Assembly (NCBI GenBank): GCA_023014335.1
Contig: JAECYW010000027.1
Coordinates: 619,506 to 683,505 of the forward strand
Reading direction: 5' to 3'
Length of the DNA stretch: 64,000 nucleotides
DNA from: Galerina marginata
Taxonomy: Eukaryota; Basidiomycota; Agaricomycetes; Agaricales; Galerinaceae
Positions 21,277 through 31,640 of this stretch are shown one piece after another; position 1 is the first letter of the stretch, and each line of letters opens with the position of its first letter. The notes beneath the pieces are model-generated. The model did no database searches, was not told the DNA's origin, and saw only the letters and a program-made list of their open reading frames with translations. Made by a program: the position numbers and the translations under genes.

Positions 21277-21817
21277 TATAAAAGCCTGTAGAACTCGACG
21301 ACAAGTACCACAAAATCATCTTGCAGTTCGAAGTTCTCTCCTCTCGCTTTCACAACCATTGCTGCTGCCACAGTCGCCCCCGTCCGTCGTTGGGGCGACG
21401 CACCCCCAGCTAGCTAATCCCTTAAGTCTCACTCAATCGTTTTTTGTGGAATTGTTAACCCGGTTCGGGGGTAGTAGGCGACCGCGTACGAGCGGCCAAC
21501 AGCCCGTCTCTTGCTACTATCTTCGCACTTTTTGCATCGTCGTCGGGAGTGTCACCGGTCAAGTTGGTGTTACCTGCAGCCATATCACCCTCATCGGTGT
21601 TGGAGGCAATTCTTGGAAGTTTTTCTCGAAGTTTTGTTCATATAGCCACGAACTGATTTTTTCCGTTTCTGTAACTCTGCCCAGCGCGTGTGCTGCAGCA
21701 ACAACTCGTCCAGCAAGCTATTCCCTCCTCGGTCCGAAATAAACATACTGATATTCTGTGTCTAACTTAGATGGAGTCGTCGCTCTAAGCTGCACTCCGG
21801 TCAACATCAACTTGTAA
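21277..21817 (+). pseudogene. Hydrophobin pseudogene (second copy)
   Basis: Degraded duplicate of the hydrophobin at 4,104. The TATA box (21,277) and the 5' UTR are kept, but the start codon position reads TTG (21,321) instead of ATG. The signal-peptide region has a small deletion. After CCCCCAGCTAGC a stop TAA replaces the continuing frame, and about 27 bases coding the first three cysteines are missing. Downstream pieces are still clear: GTCACCGGTCAAGTTGGTGT (VTGQVGVTC region), the CSAQPVCC region and the end CTCCGGTCAACATCAACTTG followed by TAA at 21,815-21,817. The upstream 0.6 kb and the following F-box gene are duplicated with it, so this is a segmental copy, not retroposition; intron sequences are retained. 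Confidence 0.9.
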
Positions 21818-22053
21818 TCAGACGTTGGCAGAACTGTTGGGGCATGACCTTTGACAGGATACGCCTTCACGTTCCCGCTTCGGTCAAACAAAGCATGTTA
21901 GAACGGCACTATTGTCATGATTAAAGTTGAGATTGTTTTGTACAAAATTTTTGTCTTTAGCTTCTACAGAAGATACGGATATACATGTGGTAAATAATTC
22001 TTGGAAGTGATTTATTTGTATGGTGCACGGACATTGTTGCCTATTCGAGTACA

Positions 22054-23830
22054 TCAAAACTCGAAGGGCTTTATGTTACTACCTTTCGGGGTCAAACGCG
22101 CATAGAATTCAGCATCCTTTTCGTCCCAAGTTCTGCGCGACCACTTGCTGGATGTCACCCAGATTACTCTAAGTCTGGAAAACATCTCAAATAACTGTCG
22201 GGCTTCGACGCTTGGTGGTCTCGATATCTCTATGATTAGGAGTTGGACCGGAACACCGGCCTTCTGCCTCTGTAAAAGAAAGTTTTTGATGGTGTCCAAA
22301 GCCGTTGTGTCACGAGTGCTGGATATATTTGACAGTCTTAAGCAAAGGCAAAAAGAGACATTTGTCATCGGATTTTGCCAGCAGAATGTCGAGAAATTCG
22401 GCTGTTGTTGAAAGAGTTTCCACGGAAGAGAAGGAGGATATGAAGGACATGCTACCTGCGCTAGCAGGAGTGTAATCACAAGGAGATAGGGAGATGAAAA
22501 GATCAGAGACGTCAATCGACTGGCAGGAAGAAAAAACGGCAAAGATGGCGTCATATATCCTCGGGTGCAGCCGCCGACGTGGCCCGCTCTCGGTGAAGAA
22601 AAAAAGTCGCGGGGGAGACCTTGAGATCGATGAATCTGCGTCGCAGTCGAAGAGGAAGTTGTCCTTCGTCAGTCTCATGTACAACTTGGAGACTATATGT
22701 GAATCAAAGAAACTTTGTGTGTAAGGACTAAGGGCGGTCAACAGTCGATCGGTTAAATCCTCTATTTGTATCCCGCCTTCGTCTGGGCAGTACAAAGTTA
22801 GGCCGCTTCCGGGTGCTACGGTTACGTGCTCCAGCATCGTTAAGCATGAATCAGGCGTGCTGTCAAGACTAAGGTGCAAAAGCCGGGAGAAAATAATATG
22901 TGGGAGAGTCGAGGGAGTTGTATCGGTCCTTGGAGTTTGATGAACCTGGAGGTATTCCAAGAGCGACATGTTCGATAATGCCTTGAACAGTCCAGGAATC
23001 GTAAATGAGCCGGAGATCGCGAGGTGACGAAGCTGGAAAAACTGCGAAGATGGTATCTTGAAAAGGATTCCTGCGCCGCCACGCAGGACGAGTTTGGCCA
23101 ACGCAGTGGCATGGCCGCCAAACATCGGAGCCTCAGAAGTATGAATGATGTTTGGGACAACATCACCAATGGACAAAGAGAAAATCTGAAGAGCAGGTGC
23201 GGGTCTTTGTAGCACGGCCCAACGGGGGTCGGTGACGATGGCATCGAACGGCTTCAGTTCAACCTGAAAGGCTCGTATTCTCTTCCAGGAGGTATTGAGA
23301 AGGTGGAGGAAGAATGCGCCGAGCTCAAGCGACACTATGCTACCTCTGATGTGAAGAAACGATCCACCTGTCCTACGCATGACTTCATTTCTCCAGTGGG
23401 GTTTCTGCTGGTTAAGCCTTTCAAGGTCCATGCACCGACCCCACAATGAAGGGGAGTTGATCATCAGCTCGCGCCACTGCTTGCAGACTTGGGAGGTGCT
23501 TCGGGTAACGTTCAGGGCGTCCCTTTCGCCACAGTCGTCGTCTAAGTCAGTTACCTCGACTGGGAGCAAATCTGCATTCAACATGAAAACCCGCAACAAC
23601 AGGTCATCGTGCAATTTGAGGATCGGCGTGGATTGATGTTGTCCTAGTGAATACTTGGAACCAACAATAAGACGGCGATGTAAATTATCGGATGCCTGCA
23701 GCCATTCCAGCAAGGCGTCGGCGCGTTCACGGGATTCAGCCCGCACAGCCGCGAGAATGCCTTCGCGAGAGTATGGAATGAGAGGGGTACTATTGGATGA
23801 GCCAGACTGCGACGAGCCAGACTGCGACAT
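22054..23830 (-). pseudogene. F-box protein gene, paralogue B, one frameshift
   Basis: Paralogue of F-box A and C. ATG at 23,830 (MSQSGSSQSG) matches the C start; the open frame extends further up only through a non-ATG codon. The F-box region reads LHDDLLLRVFMLNADLLPVEV and TSQVCKQWRELMINSPSLWGR. The frame is intact for about 500 codons, to LLKTVKYIQHS and a stop at 22,310-22,312. In the next frame the conserved end resumes at once (STRDTTALDTIKNFLLQRQ, then LLIIEISRPPSVEARQLFEM) to a stop at 22,054. A single-base indel near 22,314 explains this, and no intron fits. The product would lack about 85 C-terminal residues. It may be a young pseudogene or a truncated but expressed protein; a sequencing error is also possible. 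Confidence 0.8.
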
Positions 23831-23948
23831 CGTGTGGGTTGGGTGTAGGGTGAGGTTATAACCACGATCAGATTGAATGGTGTAAATCACAAAATGGAGG
23901 TGGAATTTGTGAAAACGGTGAAAGAAAACTGGCGCCCCTGCAAATCCT

Positions 23949-23985
23949 GGTCACATGCTAATTGTTCGCACGCGTCGCGTCGCGT
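23949..23985 (-). promoter_or_regulatory. Conserved promoter module B: CATGTGACC plus MluI-type repeat
   Basis: GGTCACATG at 23,949-23,957 and ACGCGTCGCGTCGCGT at 23,970-23,985, about 140 bases upstream of the F-box B ATG. The second MluI hexamer of the palindrome found upstream of A and C is changed (GTCGCGT for GACGCGT), so the palindrome is broken here. Confidence 0.55.
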
Positions 23986-25698
23986 CAACCAAGCGTCAAC
24001 CAGGCAATGCTGCTGCCCAGGTTCTTCTATTTAAATTCATTTTTTGCCAGATATTCTTATTTCCGGGGGCGATTCATATCTCAAATCTGCGCTTCTAATT
24101 TTTACATTCCAGAGCTCCGACATTGTGTCACAAGATGAATTTGCTTACCCTTCCTTTAGGTCGACGTTCACGCATCACATCCAGTATCGTGCGATTCGAT
24201 ACCTAAACCATTAAGCACGTCCATTTTTACCTTGAAGTGAAGACTGAACGAAACTTTGTTATATCCAGACGAATGGCTGAGGGATGATCGATGATCCAGG
24301 AGGTTACTTCCCAGGTATCAAGTCCTCGCAATGATGATGCATGTTGCCAGTGTCGGGTGCCTTTCATCCTTCCCTCGGTTACAATCATGTTTACCTAGGA
24401 TTTAGATTTCTCACTCCTGAGTCGTCGTCGTTATAATTAATGCCAACGCCAGCTGGCCCACAGGTTCGGAAAGGCATAGGGAATCACTTACTTAATAGAG
24501 TATATATGGTTCATATATAGCAACAACACTCGCGAAATCGTCACTGTCAGCGCAGCTGTCCTATTTAGCTTTCTGTAACTACTTACAACCACTGTCGCCT
24601 CCACAGCTGAGAACCTAGTGAGTTACTTCCACGCCAAATGTTACCCTCATTCCGATTCTGTGATCTCCAGGTTAACTTCGGACATGAGCAGCAAACGCAG
24701 CCGGGTCGAGTTTTCAACTTTTCAGTTGGGCGGTCTTGGGGCGGCCCACGGAAGTTCTGATGCCTAGCCTCTTGTTCTCGAGGCATTGCGCTGTGGTTCC
24801 GAACAGTACATGACAGACCACAGAACCCAGCCAGGTGCTTATTATGATCGAGGTTTGCCGACGCTTTTAGAAAATTGGAGTCACTAGGCTACCAGTAGAA
24901 ACGTTATATCACCACCGTCTCATGGTGGCGTATCTCACTGACAACTTTATGCACCACCCGAGTTCCACCTACACTGTGCCTACACACAATGATCCACGCG
25001 TTGTCAATCTTGAATGCCACATGGACGAATTTGTATTCAAAAGTGGGTATTCGTTTCCTGTCTCATGCACCGCATAACCAGCCGTTCTAGTCGTTCAAAA
25101 ATGTGCAATCTAGCATTCGTGTCGCTGCATAATGTGTACATTGGATACGCGGTGACGGCTGGCACATCGAGACAGTGCATTTTCATCTAAATCCCACAGG
25201 CCTTCACGCTGATATGATGAGGGTAAACCGAATTGTTAATCAAGGTGAGAGAGAACATAGCTTATTTTGAGGCATGTGAGAGTCCAGTAATTGATATCCA
25301 GGGTATAGAAATAATTCCGCAGGGAAGAGTGATTGGTAGTTCGTCAGTGTTCACTCGTTGGTGAGACAAAAATACCCAATGTGCACATTGGCATTATCGT
25401 TGTCTTCGCCTTCTCACTTGTCTTGTCTGAGAGCCACATTTTCCCAATCAACTTTATGAACTCGACGTCGGTCAAGCTTATTTCGTGGCCTGCATCTGTT
25501 AGGTTATTTCGGCACGTATCGGATTCACTGCCATCCTGTCATCGTTATCTCGCCTAAGCTCGCCTAACTGGAGTCACAGCAAATGGGCACTGTGATCTTT
25601 ATTGGGTGCGTGCGTCTAGCTATCTTTGCTCCCAACCAGTATATAATATTTGGCCAGTGGGATAAAAAAAAAAGTACATTTGTTTTACATCAAAATCT
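23986..25698. other. Intergenic, about 1.7 kb, no gene recognised
   Basis: The first 60-80 bases share homology with the sequence upstream of F-box C (GTCAACC.GGC...CTGCTGCC). The rest shows only short open frames (24,583-24,786; 25,333-25,557) without motifs or splice structure I can support. Confidence 0.5.
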
Positions 25699-27057
25699 TC
25701 AATTGTTCTTGGTGTTCTTTGACGCGAAGACGTCTACTTCGTAGCTCTCGACTTCAGTCGCACCTGAAGTTACCCCAGAAGAAATATTGCGTTCCCTTTG
25801 TCGATAGCTTATCGGAAGCGAAACTTGATGGCTGGTGGCAACCTGTTGGCGTAGACTGACACGCACAATGATCAATGTCGGAACGATGCCCTGTGTTTTG
25901 TTGGGGATACGAAAGTCAGAAAAATTGATTGGTATCGGTCACGAAGCAAACATACCGCAATCTGTATGAAGAGATTCGAGAGGAAGCCTCCAACCTGGGG
26001 ACCGAGGAAAGCAATCGTTATGATTTCAGTCACGGTATATACAGCACCGGAGTCAAGCATCGTCCAAATGACCAGCATATAGTTCGATGACCCTGACGCG
26101 TAATCGCTGCCAATATTTTTCCGGTATGTCCACCATATTCGTCCGGCTATTAGTCCTGTAAGAATAATGTTTGTGGCGACTGAAAGGGAAAGGCCCGCAG
26201 TAAGCCAGGGGACGACGCCTGCTAGTGGGTTTGTCCCTTCGGCGTGAGGGTTAAGCTTGCCGATGCCGACAAAATATACGCCTAAAATGTCATGTTACTT
26301 TCTGATTGTTCGAGCAAGTCGAGAAACCCACTGAGGTATATAAGAACGCTAGTTATCTGATAAGTAATCGTGCAATTAGAAATAAGAAATTCATGACCAT
26401 GCGAACGACTGACTGGGGGGATGCAAATCAAAGGTTTCCTTCCCCAGACAATATAAAAGCGCCATATAAGCACGGCATCAGCAAGAAAAGCCTAGGAGAA
26501 ATATTTAGACGATGCTCAGCCCTTGTTCTTCTAACATTTTGTTAGATTACTTACACTGACGATAATAAGAATCTTCTGCAATGTATTGCCGGGGTTATTC
26601 GTATCCGTCCCGTAAAAGATAATGGCTCCACGAGGCGTATCTCTAGTCGAGAGAAAACCTATAATCGTTTGGCGCCAGACATTTCCGATATGTAGAGTCG
26701 AAACCAGGAACTGAGCGACGGCCAGCGCCAGAAGGATCCTATTGAGACAAATGTCAGATGCGTAGCATCTAATTTTATTGCCATCCAGTCAATACGGACC
26801 GTGAATTTGCACCGCCTTGACTTCCCCGTTTCAAAAGAATGTAAACGCAGGAAGAAAATACGACCACACTAAACTGTGTTAGGATCTGTAATATGAGCGG
26901 AGACTCCTAGAGTATGACGTACTCAATTCCTAATGGGGTTTGATGGATGAAGGTGAGTAGTTTAGAGGAAATTGGTGTTGACAATACCGTACAACAACGT
27001 AGAACCTAAGGCGCTTAGCAGTACTGATTCGTCGAGAGCAAAGTCTTTGAAGGTCAT
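25699..27057 (-). CDS. Seven-transmembrane-like fungal membrane protein, with an in-frame stop in the best model
   Basis: Member of a large Agaricomycete family of multi-exon integral membrane proteins of unknown function. Start ATG at 27,057 (MTFKDFALDESVLLSALG), then VVVFSSCVYILLKRG (TM2), ILLALAVAQFLVSTLHIGNV (TM3), ADAVLIWRFYIVWGR (TM4 with the family's R-x-Y-x-V-W signature), PWLTAGLSLSVATNIILTGL (TM5), MLDSGAVYTVTEIITIAFL (TM6) and IQIAGIVPTLIIVRVSL (TM7), with a polar tail ending at 25,699. At least six introns. In the second exon a TAG (26,907-26,909) interrupts YVIL|ESPLIL, and I find no splice choice that removes it. The gene is either a recent pseudogene or has a base error there. 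A partial paralogue lies at 29.8-30.3 kb. Confidence 0.65.
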
Positions 27058-27823
27058 TGTGAGAGGGTATGGGGTATTTTTCACCTCAAAAGTCCTTGCT
27101 GTTTAAATCCTACTGGGCAGGTCGGGACATGAATACTGAGAGCTATTATTGCACCTCACCTATTTCACGGTTTGATTGATCGCGCAGTTGGTTTGATGGG
27201 ATGTCGACAACTTGTCCTTTATCCAGCCAATATTTCCTTGGGTCCAAATTTGCATTGTGGACGGTGAGGACGTTGGAAACGTAGTTCACAGGTCAGTAAC
27301 GAATCAATGGGTTTGACGTGGGTACCCACCGACCAAAACCTGCATAGTTATTACTCCAGAATTTTTGCTAATTAATTTCTCCTAGAAAGCATGTGTTGCG
27401 CAAGACGTCACACCAACATTTTTCGGTACCTAGGGAGACTGACATCAAGTTTAAATGGCCTCGACGGTCCTGTGCCTTGGCAGGTTTTGCGGCTGAAAAT
27501 TTCTTTCGACTCATATTTACTCACGAACCTATTCTTTTTCGAGCAAGAAATCGGAAGATCCAGTTTCACTGAACATTCATCCATTTCTCAACTGAAATCA
27601 GAATTTTATCGAGTTACAGTAGTGATCTAAACATTGTCTAAACACGACTCGGTCAGGTCAAGATCATCTTTCAATATCTCTCACTGGCATGCGAAGCCAG
27701 GACCATAAAACGTAATATCCGGATACCTCTTTCAATTACTGTCGTCTAGCGGTAAGAAAAGAATATTTAACAAAAAAAAATGAACGAAATAACAGGGCTC
27801 AGGCAGCAGAATTCGCCAGGTTG
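27058..27823. other. Intergenic between the divergent 7TM-like and F-box C genes
   Basis: About 770 bases with no supported gene. It probably contains both promoters. The last 60 bases before the palindrome resemble the upstream region of F-box B. Confidence 0.5.
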
Positions 27824-27860
27824 ACGCGTCGCGACGCGTGCGAACAATTGGCATGTGACC
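27824..27860 (+). promoter_or_regulatory. Conserved promoter module C: ACGCGTCGCGACGCGT palindrome plus CATGTGACC
   Basis: The palindrome at 27,824-27,839 is identical to that upstream of F-box A. CATGTGACC follows at 27,852-27,860. The module ends about 135 bases before the F-box C ATG. Orientation relative to the gene is the same as in A and B. Confidence 0.6.
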
Positions 27861-27994
27861 AGTATTTGCTGTGATGGCATTTTGCTAGTGCCACTGCCAC
27901 TTGCTTATCTTCTTTCACTTACAACCGCTATTTTGTGATTTACACCACGGAATCTGATCGTGGTTATAACATTACCCCACAGTCAAACAACAAG

Positions 27995-29782
27995 ATGACA
28001 CAGACAGGCTCCTCTCAGTCAAGCTCATCTAACTGTACTAGTACGGCTCCCATTTCTTATTCTCCCGAAGGCACTCTCGCGGGCGCGCAGGCTCAAATCC
28101 GAGGAGGGTATGGAAGCGCCAACGCCTTGCTGGAAGGACTGCAGGCGTCTGATAATTGCAATCAGCCTGCTTCCAAGTATTCACTGGGACAACATGGATC
28201 CACGCCAATCCTCAAATTGCACGACGATCTCTTATGGCACGTTTTCACGTTGAATGCAGATATGCTCCCGGTCAAGGTATCTGAACTAGGCTATTGTGGC
28301 CAATGGGATGCCCTGAACGTTACTCGCAGAACATCCCAAGTCTGCAATCGGTGGCGCGAACTAGCGATCAACTCGCCTTCATTGTGGGGTCGGTGCGTGG
28401 ATCTTAGAAGGCTCAACCAGGTGGAACCTCACTGGAGAAACGAAGTCCTGCGTAGGACAGGTGAATCGTTACTTCACATCAAAGGTAGTATAGTGTCCCT
28501 TCAGCTCGGCGCGTTTTTCCTCCATATTCTCGATACGTCTTGGGAAAGAATACGAGCATTAGAGGTTGAACTAGAGCCGTTCCATGCCATCGTCACCGAC
28601 CCCCGATGGACCGTGCTACAAAGACCCGCACCTGCTCTTCAGAGTTTTTCTTTGTCCTTTGATGATATTGTCCCGGACAGCCTTTGTATCTCTGAAGTTC
28701 CGATATTCGCAGGCCATGCCCCTGCGTTAGTCAAACTTGTCCTGTGCGACGCGGGGATCCTTTTCAAGATACCATCTTCGCAGTTTTTCCAGATCCGCCA
28801 CCTCGAGATCGGCGGCGCGTTCACGATTCCTGGACTGTTCAAGGCGCTATCGAACATGTCGCGCTTGGAATACCTTCAGGTCCATCAAACTCCTAGGATC
28901 GATACAACTCCCTCGACTCTCCCATATATTATTTGCCCTCAGCTCTCGCACATACATCTTGACAGTACACTTGACTCGTGCCTAGCGATGCTAGAGCACA
29001 TAACCGCGGCACCCGGAAGCGGTTTGATTGTATACTGCCCAGACACTAGTGGGATACAAATCGATAACTTGACTGGTCGACTGTCGACAGCTCTTAGTCC
29101 CTACACACAGAGTTTCTTTGATTCACATATAGCCTCCAAGTTGTCCATGCAACTGACGAGTTTCAACTTCCTCTTCGAATGCGACGCAGATTCGTCGATC
29201 TCAAGGCCTCGCCCGCAACTTTTCTTCAACACCGAAAGCTTTGTACGACGGCCGATGCACTCGGGGATATATGATGCCCTCCTCGACGTTTTTTCTGCTT
29301 GCCAGTCGAACAACATTTCCACTCTTTCCATCCACCTATTATCTTCTTGCAATTATAAGGCTACTACCGCAGGCAACATGACCTTCATATCCTCCTTTTC
29401 CTCCGTAGAAACTCTTTCAACAACAGCCCAATTTCTAGACATTCTGCTGGCAAAATCTAACGACAAATGTCTCTTCTTTCCTTCGCTCAAAACTCTCAAA
29501 TACATGTCCGACCCTCTTGGCGCACCGAACTTCGACACTGTCAAGAGCTTTCTGTTCCAAAGACAGGAGGCCGCGGTTCCAGTCGACCTCCTGATAATAA
29601 AGACATCGAGACAGCCAAGCAACGAAGCTCGACAGCTATTCAAGATGTTTACCGGACTTGAAGTAATCTGGGTTAGACACGGCATGTCGGACGAGGAATT
29701 TTGGGGTAAAGAGGATGCTGAAGTCCTGAACACGAACGGTACGATAGCGAAGATGTCTTTAGCTTTTAAGTTTTTAGAATGA
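27995..29782 (+). CDS. F-box protein, paralogue C (intact, 595 aa)
   Basis: Probable SCF ubiquitin-ligase adaptor. Single uninterrupted exon. ATG at 27,995 (MTQTGSSQSSSSN) is the first ATG of the frame; the frame is open upstream only via a GTG. The F-box-like region lies near residues 85-150 (LHDDLLWHVFTLNADMLPV, then TSQVCNRWRELAINSPSLWGR). Leucine-rich segments follow (IRHLEIGGAFTIPGLFKALS, LEYLQVHQTPRIDTTPSTLP), and the C-terminal part holds SSFSSVETLSTTAQFLDILL and LLIIKTSRQPSNEARQLFKM. This layout, an F-box followed by irregular LRRs, is common in expanded Agaricomycete F-box families. It is the only one of the three close paralogues here with an intact frame. Substrate unknown. Confidence 0.85.
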   Translation: MTQTGSSQSSSSNCTSTAPISYSPEGTLAGAQAQIRGGYGSANALLEGLQASDNCNQPASKYSLGQHGSTPILKLHDDLLWHVFTLNADMLPVKVSELGYCGQWDALNVTRRTSQVCNRWRELAINSPSLWGRCVDLRRLNQVEPHWRNEVLRRTGESLLHIKGSIVSLQLGAFFLHILDTSWERIRALEVELEPFHAIVTDPRWTVLQRPAPALQSFSLSFDDIVPDSLCISEVPIFAGHAPALVKLVLCDAGILFKIPSSQFFQIRHLEIGGAFTIPGLFKALSNMSRLEYLQVHQTPRIDTTPSTLPYIICPQLSHIHLDSTLDSCLAMLEHITAAPGSGLIVYCPDTSGIQIDNLTGRLSTALSPYTQSFFDSHIASKLSMQLTSFNFLFECDADSSISRPRPQLFFNTESFVRRPMHSGIYDALLDVFSACQSNNISTLSIHLLSSCNYKATTAGNMTFISSFSSVETLSTTAQFLDILLAKSNDKCLFFPSLKTLKYMSDPLGAPNFDTVKSFLFQRQEAAVPVDLLIIKTSRQPSNEARQLFKMFTGLEVIWVRHGMSDEEFWGKEDAEVLNTNGTIAKMSLAFKFLE

Positions 29783-29825
29783 GTTATCAATGTTAATCCT
29801 TCAACTTGATATAAATTGGCAGTCA

Positions 29826-30330
29826 CACAGACGACCAAAAGACAATTTCGTAATGTATTGACGGCGTTAATCGGATCCGTTACAAAGTAGGTACTGGCCT
29901 CATGTGGCGTGTTTGTGGTAAAGAGAAAACCGACAATCGTTTGGTGCCAGAGGCTACCGATGTGAAGGGATGAAGCAATGACTGCTAGTGCGCGAAGTAT
30001 CCTGTATCAAATGTCAGATGTGAGTTTTTTTTTTTCGCCTGGTTCCTGTACTTACCGCAGACTGGCACCGCCATGACGTCCTCGCTTTAAACGAATGAAA
30101 ACGCAGCATGAAAATACGACCACAGTGAGCTGTGTTAGGAGTTCTGACGCGAGTAAAGACTCAACGATGTACTTGATTCCTGAGGAGTTAGGAGTACGGG
30201 CGCACTAAGCTGTAGAAGTTCAGAGATAATTGATATTGAGAGTGCCAAACAACACTGAAGAGCCTAAGGCGCTGAGTAGGACTGCCTTGTTGGGTGAAGA
30301 GTCTGTAAAAAAGGAATGGCCCACAACTTA
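29826..30330 (-). pseudogene. Fragment of a second 7TM-like membrane protein gene
   Basis: Paralogue of 25,699-27,057, covering only its first three exons. Reading on the minus strand: AVLLSALGSSVLFG near 30,260, IKYIVESLLASELLTQLTVV and FSCCVFIRLKRGRHGGA near 30,100, then ILRALAVIASSLHIGSLWHQ near 29,970 and NTLRNCLLVVCVTAN near 29,840. The start codon is not visible, the first intron would need a GC donor, and the sequence stops where the F-box C 3' end begins. TM4 to TM7 are absent. It lacks the TAG found in the larger copy. Confidence 0.75.
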
Positions 30331-31640
30331 CCTTTTGATTGATCGACACCAAGTCGAACATCACCAAGCCGATCATATTCTTTACGACCCGTCGACCCCA
30401 GGGGCGCTGAGTACCTGCGAGTTCAGAGAACGAGCAACGATATTTTGGGGTAATTTGCTAATTAGTTTCTTCGCCAGGCTTCAGAGAATAAGCGGCGCAG
30501 TATTTTGACACCAAGAGATCACAGGTAAACCGGTAACGCGGAGGCTAGTCAACGAAGGATGTTTATGAGATGGAATGAGGGCGTTTAACCAGACGCAAGG
30601 GGCTGCTTGAAGCCAGAGTTCTGTAGACTGTAAGCCGCAAACGGACCTACAAAAACCGCCTCTCCGAGAACGATCACTTTCGCACCGAGAAGTTAGAACC
30701 CAAGTACGGAGACTTCAACCACTCAGATCTAGACTCATTCCCCCTCAGTCAAAGTAACAGTACACGTGCCAGTAGATGCACCCGCGAGTCTCCTTGCAAC
30801 CAGAGATGTAATCAAGCCTCACTGGTACACGTCTAGAAAGCCATCGGTACAGCGGTGGTGGTTGGGTGTGAGCAAGGTGTGAGGTTAAAAGCAGAGATTC
30901 ACTAACCATTCCACTTAGCACCGTTATTAATTACGTCAGCAATTGTTTAAAATGTTGAGTGAGCCAACAACGACCCCGACTTGACCCCGACTACGACTAG
31001 AACCCCGAAGCCGTCTACGGTTACGAGAGGAAGTTTCCTCTGACTCTGATTCAATGCCTCTGTACAGGTTAGGTTTTCTTTCTGATGGCTGATGACTTTG
31101 ATAAGCTAATCTTCCTCATCATCGCAGGTCTCGCCAAGGTCTCGCTTTCCAACGGGATCCTTATACCATTGACCGGCCTCTCGTCAGTACTCAGGAGATC
31201 TGCTTCGTTATCTAAGCTTCATGTTATCGTGTATGTGATTCTGAACTTGAATCCCGCTTCTTCCCCGAGACTGGCTGACGACTTACGATAGACGACGGAC
31301 CATAAACGCTTAAACTTCCATTGGTTCCCTACGACGAACGAACTAGGTGCAAGTTTGTCAGGATGCGAACGCTGTCCAGCTGCTGACAACCTCTGACTTG
31401 TAGGTTTAAGCTCACATTGGGACCCCGCACTTCCGCCGTTCAACGCGCAGGTAGCATCACAATCCAACTATACCCTCCTTCCCCCTCCCCTTCGGTGGGA
31501 GATACAACCTGATGAGAGTGGTCGCAAACACCCCCACCAACGCCCCTTCTCCCTCCGGCGCCCAGCCTCAAGAACTCATACATCGTCTGTAAGTCCCATT
31601 CCATACCCCTTCGCCCATCCCCACCTCACCCCCCCTCTCA
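30331..31640. other. Intergenic, no gene recognised
   Basis: No open frame with family motifs. The end of the segment (from about 31,640) is where similarity to the F-box/WD40 gene begins abruptly, marking a breakpoint of the inverted duplication or a later deletion of the 5' half of that gene. Confidence 0.5.

Noticed and set aside
27935..27994. Earlier non-ATG start of F-box C (and the same at 23,890 for B)
   Set aside because: The codon is GTG. The first ATG at 27,995 matches the B start and is the more likely initiation site.
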